Positions 33,341 to 37,452 of a stretch of 37,452 nucleotides of DNA are shown piece by piece. Numbering within the stretch: position 1 is the first letter of the stretch; each line of letters starts with the position of its first letter. Under the pieces are notes generated by a model. That model searched no databases. It saw nothing but the letters and a program-made list of their open reading frames with translations, and had not been told where the DNA came from. A program made the translations under genes and the position numbers. Source of the stretch: JBEIHX01 sp040381075 (GTDB taxonomy: Bacteria; Pseudomonadota; Alphaproteobacteria; Caulobacterales; Aquidulcibacteraceae); assembly GCA_040381075.1 (NCBI GenBank), contig JBEIHX010000033.1, forward strand, positions 1 through 37,452, in the 5' to 3' direction.

Positions 33341-34185
33341 AAGCTTTGAGGCCTGGTCACAAGCGCGGCCTGGTGGACGGGAGTCGGGGTGATTGGGGCG
33401 TGTCGTTCCGGCGGGCGTGCCGGGTGCTGAAGATGGACACGTCGAGCTATCACTACCGATCGCGTCGCCCCGACCAGGCCGGCCCGGAAGCCCGCACCAA
33501 GGCGATCTGCGAGACGCGCGTGCGCTACGGCTATCGCCGGGTGCATGTGCTGCTGCAGCGCGAGGGCTGGCAGATAAACATCAAGAAGACGCACAGGATG
33601 TACAACGCCTTGGGCCTGCAGCTGCGCAACAGGACGCCCAAGCGGCAGGTGAAGGTCCAGCTACGGGAAGACCGTTGCGCGGCGACGCGGCCGAGCGAAA
33701 CCTGGGCCATGGACTTCGTCCACGACCAGCTGGCGACGGGTCACAAGATCAGGGTCCTTACCGTGGTCGAGACCTTCGACCGCTTCTCGCCGGCCATCGA
33801 CCCACGGTTCACATACCGGTCGCAAAACGTGGTCGAGGCCCTGGACCGGGCTTGCGGCCGGCTGGGCGATCCGAAGGCGATCCGGCTCGATCAGGGGACC
33901 GAGTTCGTCTCGGGTAACCTGGACATCTGGGCCCATGCCCACGGTGTCACCCTGGACTTTAGCCGGCCCGGAAAGCCGACGGACAATGCCTTCATCGAGG
34001 CCTTCAACGGACGCTTCCGGGCCGAGTTCTTGAACGCTCACTGGTTCCTGACGATTGCGGATGCGGCCGAAAAGTTGGAGGCTTGGCGCAGAGACTACAA
34101 CAAGGTCCGGCCCCATGGGGCCATCGGCGACAAGACGCCGGTCGCAGTGATGAATCCAGGTGATACCGCCAGCCTGTCACGCTGA
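33337..34185 (+). CDS. IS3-family transposase OrfB (DDE integrase subunit)
   Basis: About 282 residues carrying the rve-type catalytic core. The first Asp is in WAMDFVHDQL, the second in IRLDQGTEFVSGN and the Glu in NAFIEAFNGRFRAEFLN, giving a complete DDE triad; the C-terminal YNKVRPHGAIGDKTP is typical. The frame is open upstream to 33202 antiphase with OrfA. The true beginning is either a frameshift from OrfA or a non-ATG start (CTG 33337 or TTG 33346); residues from about 33346 match the family. The catalytic core looks intact, so the element may still be active if frameshifting works. Confidence 0.85.
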   Translation: MKALRPGHKRGLVDGSRGDWGVSFRRACRVLKMDTSSYHYRSRRPDQAGPEARTKAICETRVRYGYRRVHVLLQREGWQINIKKTHRMYNALGLQLRNRTPKRQVKVQLREDRCAATRPSETWAMDFVHDQLATGHKIRVLTVVETFDRFSPAIDPRFTYRSQNVVEALDRACGRLGDPKAIRLDQGTEFVSGNLDIWAHAHGVTLDFSRPGKPTDNAFIEAFNGRFRAEFLNAHWFLTIADAAEKLEAWRRDYNKVRPHGAIGDKTPVAVMNPGDTASLSR

Positions 34186-34237
34186 CACGGGCCGGGAAAC
34201 TCCAGCTTCGGGTGCTCCAGAGAATGGGAGCGGATCA

Positions 34238-34374
34238 CCGTCCTGGTCGGCGTCGGCCTGGTCGGCGTCGGCCCGCGCGAGACGGTCAAAAGCCTTCGCC
34301 GGGATCGGAGTGTTCGCCAGCGCAGACCCTGGAGCGAGCCCCAAGACCAAGGGAACCAACAGGATGGCGCGCAT
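34238..34374 (-). pseudogene. 5' fragment of an exported EF-hand protein cut by the IS
   Basis: The ATG at 34374 begins a signal peptide (MRAILLVPLVLGLAPGSALA-N). Then comes PIPAKAFDRLARADADQ and an EF-hand loop beginning DADQDG (DxDxDG). The reading frame enters the IS right end immediately after this GG, and the following residues are IS-encoded until a stop at 34177. The calcium loop and everything after it are lost. It lies 66 bp downstream of the repeat protein on the same strand, so it was probably the second gene of that operon. The missing part is not visible left of the IS. Confidence 0.78.
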
Positions 34375-34440
34375 CGGGCTCTCTCACGGAAAGGCGATCC
34401 AGCGGCCGTTCCCAGAGCCGCTGGACCGGGCAGGGACGGG

Positions 34441-34959
34441 TTATTGACGGGGGCAGGCCACGACCGCACCGGTCGGGTCGGTGCAGGTCGCCGAGCGGAC
34501 CACCCCGGTTTCCGGATTGTAGGTCGTCGTACCCTGATAGGTTGCGCCCTCGGGGCCGGTGGCCTCGGTGGACCGGGCGCCGGAATAGGTCCCGTCCGCG
34601 TTGAGGGTGGAGGAGCCCTGCGAGGTCACGACGCCGCCCTGGGCGCTTTGCGCGGCAAAGCCGCTGCGGCGGGTGGCGGACCCGTCGGGATTGACCGTGG
34701 TGGTGGAGCCGCGGACCGCACGGGCGCCCTGAGGGGTGCGGATCGCGCCGGCGCTGCCGGACGTCACCGAGCCGTCCTGGTTCTGAACCGCGCCCCGGCC
34801 GCGGGCAAAGGCCCCGCCATTGGGACCGGCGGCGGCGGCTGCCACGCCATTCTCGCCGCGGGCGCGGATGCGCCCCTCCCGGGCTTCCGCCACGCTGGTG
34901 GCGACGAGGCCCGTAGCCAGCGTGACAGCGAGGGTGGACAAAAGGATTTTCTTCATCAT
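34441..34959 (-). CDS. Exported protein with 30-residue repeats, unknown function
   Basis: A 172-residue protein. GGAG lies 6 nt before the first of two ATGs (34959). Residues 1-26 are a signal peptide (MMKKILLSTLAVTL, cleavage near AEA-RE). The rest is about four repeats of about 30 residues, each with an N-x-DG turn (QDGS at 61, PDGS at 91, ADGT at 121, PETG at 149). A second xxG turn follows 14-15 residues later (PQG 76, AQG 106, PEG 136). Thr/Ser-rich stretches lie between. The C-terminus has two cysteines (159, 169) that could form a disulfide. Similar Gly/Asn-rich exported proteins occur in Caulobacterales, but I know of no function. It is divergent from a two-component pair that may control it. 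Confidence 0.75.
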   Translation of the reverse strand: MMKKILLSTLAVTLATGLVATSVAEAREGRIRARGENGVAAAAAGPNGGAFARGRGAVQNQDGSVTSGSAGAIRTPQGARAVRGSTTTVNPDGSATRRSGFAAQSAQGGVVTSQGSSTLNADGTYSGARSTEATGPEGATYQGTTTYNPETGVVRSATCTDPTGAVVACPRQ

Positions 34960-35082
34960 GACAATCTCCATCAGCAGGTAACGCCGGCGTTGCGGCGCGG
35001 GTCCCGGTGTGGATGGCGGGGATTGCACAGTGATGTCATCGCCAGGCCGAATGGTTGCAAACTGTGTCACCCGGGCGATCCT

Positions 35083-35097
35083 GAAACACTTTGAAAC
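35083..35097. promoter_or_regulatory. Direct repeat in divergent two-component promoter
   Basis: GAAAC at 35083-35087 and 35093-35097 forms a 10-bp-period direct repeat (TGAAACACTTTGAAAC), 64 bp upstream of the response-regulator ATG and 124 bp upstream of the repeat-protein ATG. OmpR-type regulators bind such tandem half-sites. This is inference. Confidence 0.35.
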
Positions 35098-35160
35098 GAA
35101 TTGCGGGCTATTGGACGCCTCAGACCGGCTAAACTTCGCGCTCGTTTCCCCGGAGGTCCA

Positions 35161-35865
35161 ATGTCGTCAACAGGCGCAAGAATCATCGTCATCGATGACG
35201 ATCCGGAGCTGCGATCCCTGCTCCAACGCTATTTGACAGAGCAGGGTTTTAAGGTTCGGGCCGTGGCGGACGGAGCATCCCTCAACCAGGCGCTCGCCCG
35301 GGAGCCTGCCGACGCCCTGGTTCTGGACCTCATGTTGCCGGGCGAGGACGGGCTTGCCATCACCCGCCGTCTGCGGGTGGCGGAGGATCCGGTCGCCATT
35401 GTGATGCTGACCGCCAGGGGCGACCCCATGGACCGCATCCTGGGACTTGAAATGGGCGCCGACGACTATCTTGCGAAACCTTTCACCCCGCGTGAACTGC
35501 TTGCGCGCCTGTCCGCGGTCCTGCGCCGGACGCCCCGCTCGGCGCCGGCACAGGGTCATGTGGTGCGGTTTGGCCCGTTCGAACTTGACGTCGATCGCAT
35601 GGCGCTGGAGCGCGACGGCGTGCCGGTGGTTCTGTCGACCCGGGAGTTCAGTCTCCTGACCGCTTTGGCCCTGCGGCCGGGACGTCCCCTGAGCCGCGCC
35701 CAATTGATCGACCTTGCTGTCGGCCGTGACGCCGAGGTCAACGACCGCGCCGTCGATGTCCAGGTTGCAAGACTGAGGAAAGCGATCGAAGACGACCCAG
35801 GCAATCCCGTGTGGATCAAGACCGTCTGGGGCGCGGGCTATGTGTTCAGCGGAGGAACGGCGTGA
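35161..35865 (+). CDS. OmpR-family response regulator
   Basis: A 234-residue regulator. The receiver has Asp12-Asp14 (VIDDDPE), phospho-acceptor Asp56 (LVLDLMLPGEDG), the switch Thr in MLTARGD and Lys106 (YLAKPF). The C-terminal winged helix (about 135-230) has LSTREFSLLTALALRPG and ends VWGAGYVFSGG. The ATG at 35161 has GGAGG 4 nt upstream; the frame is open to 35101 without support. It is coupled to the kinase by a GTGA overlap. It is of the OmpR branch judged by the kinase partner. Confidence 0.93.
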   Translation: MSSTGARIIVIDDDPELRSLLQRYLTEQGFKVRAVADGASLNQALAREPADALVLDLMLPGEDGLAITRRLRVAEDPVAIVMLTARGDPMDRILGLEMGADDYLAKPFTPRELLARLSAVLRRTPRSAPAQGHVVRFGPFELDVDRMALERDGVPVVLSTREFSLLTALALRPGRPLSRAQLIDLAVGRDAEVNDRAVDVQVARLRKAIEDDPGNPVWIKTVWGAGYVFSGGTA

Positions 35866-37175
35866 CGCGGCTCTGGTCGCCGCATACAATTTCAGGACGC
35901 ACCCTTGCGGTGACAGTGGGCCTGATTTTTCTTGCTCAAATCCTGGCGGCGCTGCTTTTGGGAGCTCTCGTCCTGCGGCCCCAGGCGCAGCGCGTGGGCG
36001 GCATTGTCGCGCAGAGCATCCTGGCCGTGTCCGAGGCCGCCGCCAAGGTGAGCCCTGAGGTTCGCGCTGAGCTGATTGCAACGCTGGACCGGTCAGAATT
36101 TTTGGACGTGGGCTTGGGGCCTCAGCCGCCCCGCCTTGGTGGTTGGCCGCCCCGGTGGCTTGAGCAGGTTTTCATGCAGGCGCTGGTGGACGCCTTAGGT
36201 CCGGGATCAGAGATCGTCTGGCGAACCGACCCTGATCGGCGCCTTTGGCTGCAGGTGCAGATCGGACCCGACATGGTCTGGCTCAGTTTCCGCGACTCCT
36301 TGTCCCTGCAGCCTTTGAACGTCCTCATATGGAGCGCTCTGAGCGGGTTTCTCCTCGCGCTCATCGCCGCGATCAACCTGCAGCGCCGGATCGCCCGGCC
36401 TTTGGAAGCCCTGACTCACGCGGTGACTACGCCGATCGGGTCCAAGGCTCTTTCAGTGGACGACCGCGGCCTGCATGAAGTGCGATTGCTGACGGAGGCT
36501 TTCAACGCCCAGCGGGCCCGGCTCGCCGCCATCGACGAAGCCCGCGCGGTGATGCTTGCCGGCGTCTCGCATGACATTCGCACCCCGCTGGCGAAACTGC
36601 GCCTCGCCCTCGAAATGTCGTCCGAGCGCGACACTGAACTTGCGGCCACAGCCCATCGCCAGATTGCGGAGATCGATCGGCTGTTGGGCCAGTTTCTGAT
36701 GTTCGCCAAAGGCGCCAACACAGAGCCCGAGCGCGCTTTCGATCTTGATGCGCTGATCTCCGAAGTGGCGGCTTTCAAACAGGCCGAAGGCTGTCTCGTC
36801 TCGCTGGAAGGGCCAGCCCTTGGCGCTTATGTCGGCCGCCCGGAGAGCGTGCGCCGAGCCTTGGTCAATCTCCTGGAAAACGCCGCGAGGCACGGCAGGG
36901 CGCCCATCCGCATCATTACCAGACGGGACGGGGCATGGCTTGAGGTCGCTGTGGCCGACGAAGGCGACGGCGTGCCTGAAGATTCGATCGCGCGCCTCGC
37001 TACACCGTTCTTTCGCCCCGACAGCGCCCGCAGCGGGGGTTCAGGCCTGGGGCTTGCAATCGCAGCGCAGGCCGCTGCGGTCCACGGCGGAACGCTCCGC
37101 CTCGGGAATATACGGCCGCAGGGATTTGCGGCCGCTCTTGTCCTTCCATTGCAGGACTGGGTCATCCACTCATAA
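35862..37175 (+). CDS. EnvZ-like sensor histidine kinase
   Basis: A 437-residue kinase starting with GTG (35862), GGAGG 6 nt upstream, overlapping the regulator's TGA. TM1 is at about 14-38, a periplasmic region of about 110 residues follows, TM2 is at about 153-172, then HAMP. The HisKA motif GVSHDIRTPLAKLRLALEM holds His237. The ATPase domain has LVNLLENAARHG (N box), VADEGDGVPED (G1) and SGGSGLGLAIA (G2). The H-box wording matches the EnvZ group. The signal is unknown; the divergent exported repeat and EF-hand genes hint at an envelope or calcium-related cue. Confidence 0.92.
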   Translation: MTRLWSPHTISGRTLAVTVGLIFLAQILAALLLGALVLRPQAQRVGGIVAQSILAVSEAAAKVSPEVRAELIATLDRSEFLDVGLGPQPPRLGGWPPRWLEQVFMQALVDALGPGSEIVWRTDPDRRLWLQVQIGPDMVWLSFRDSLSLQPLNVLIWSALSGFLLALIAAINLQRRIARPLEALTHAVTTPIGSKALSVDDRGLHEVRLLTEAFNAQRARLAAIDEARAVMLAGVSHDIRTPLAKLRLALEMSSERDTELAATAHRQIAEIDRLLGQFLMFAKGANTEPERAFDLDALISEVAAFKQAEGCLVSLEGPALGAYVGRPESVRRALVNLLENAARHGRAPIRIITRRDGAWLEVAVADEGDGVPEDSIARLATPFFRPDSARSGGSGLGLAIAAQAAAVHGGTLRLGNIRPQGFAAALVLPLQDWVIHS

Positions 37176-37238
37176 ACGGCCAGCCGGGATTCCCTTCGGT
37201 AGCGAACGCTGATTCATTGGCGGAGAAGGAGATCGCCG

Positions 37239-37452
37239 ATGCCGCCAGTTCGCCGATATGAGATGTCAGATTTCGAATGGTCGATCACTCAGCCGCTACT
37301 GCCGAACAAGCCCCGCGGCGTGCCGCGCGCCGATGACCGCAAGATAATCAACGGCATATTCTGGCGACTTCGCACTGGCTCGCCGTGGGATGAGATCCCG
37401 GAACGCTATGGCCCATACACAACGTGCTACAACCGCTTTGTTCGGTGGCGAA
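37239..37452 (+). CDS. IS5-type transposase, N-terminal part, runs off the window
   Basis: The first 71 codons of an IS5-family (DUF4096-type) transposase: MSDFEWSITQPLLPNK, GVPRADDRKIINGIFWRLRT, SPWDEIPERYGPYTTCYNRF, all highly typical. GGAGAAGGAG precedes the ATG at 37239. The element's left end is probably near 37203, where GAACGCTGATTCATTGG resembles IS5-group ends, but the partner end lies outside the window. A later ATG at the MSDFEW residue is an alternative start. Confidence 0.85.
   Translation, partial: MPPVRRYEMSDFEWSITQPLLPNKPRGVPRADDRKIINGIFWRLRTGSPWDEIPERYGPYTTCYNRFVRWR

Larger units (their letters stand above)
33005..34237 (+). mobile_element. IS3-family insertion sequence, 1233 bp
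   Basis: Both ends start TGATC as in IS3 itself. The left end (33005-33043) and the reverse complement of the right end (34200-34237) align over 38-39 bp with one gap; in the inner 21 bp, 15 match, including CTGGA, CAC and GAG. The length of 1233 bp is normal for the family. Inside are orfA and orfB in the usual -1 relationship. Flanks (GGGT left, CCGT right) do not form a convincing 3-4 bp target duplication. The right end truncates an exported EF-hand gene. Confidence 0.85.

Overview
The window is high-GC DNA from an alphaproteobacterium. Protein content (an ABC permease fused to an M1 peptidase, an alginate-export-type barrel, PepSY-linked two-component genes, a photolyase next to an antenna-less photolyase-like protein) suits the Caulobacterales/Hyphomonadales/Maricaulales range, but I cannot name the genus. 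I see no rRNA, tRNA or CRISPR array. The window mixes chromosomal housekeeping and accessory genes with one complete IS and the start of a second.

Layout. 1-700 has no supportable gene. 708-2011 (minus) holds a GNAT acetyltransferase coupled to an XRE-cupin regulator and a small unknown protein. 2562-3752 (plus) is a GltS-type Na+/glutamate symporter. It converges on a 951-residue exported HExxH metalloprotease (3882-6737, minus). A TM2-SHOCT membrane protein follows (7265-7675, plus). Then come a divergent ARPP-1-like gene (8518-9486, minus) and a BrxR/CapW-like WYL regulator (9704-10570, plus), an exported amidase (minus) and a small membrane protein (plus). An ABC ATPase and an ABC permease/M1 aminopeptidase fusion form an operon at 13253-17760.

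17850-20295 (minus) is a coupled PepSY/response regulator/histidine kinase operon. It is divergent from a second PepSY-like protein and an outer-membrane barrel (20428-22462). 22505-25281 (minus) is a photolyase pair. A LysR regulator (minus) diverges from a DUF4242 gene over two adjacent palindromes. 27078-31657 (minus) is a tightly coupled four-gene operon: split transketolase, an SDR-GT2 fusion and a zinc-ribbon methyltransferase. A GtrA-type membrane protein is divergent from it. Together these look like a pathway for making, lipid-linking and flipping an unusual sugar.

33005-34237 is an IS3-family element with recognisable 38-39 bp imperfect ends. Its right end cuts an exported EF-hand gene just inside the calcium loop, and the rest of that gene is not on the other side. 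Next to it are an exported protein built of 30-residue repeats (minus) and a divergent OmpR/EnvZ-type two-component pair (plus). The window ends inside an IS5-type transposase.

The best candidates for an undescribed system are the split-transketolase/SDR-GT2/methyltransferase/GtrA locus and the WYL regulator/ARPP-1 pair. Both functional proposals are inferences from family membership and gene order.
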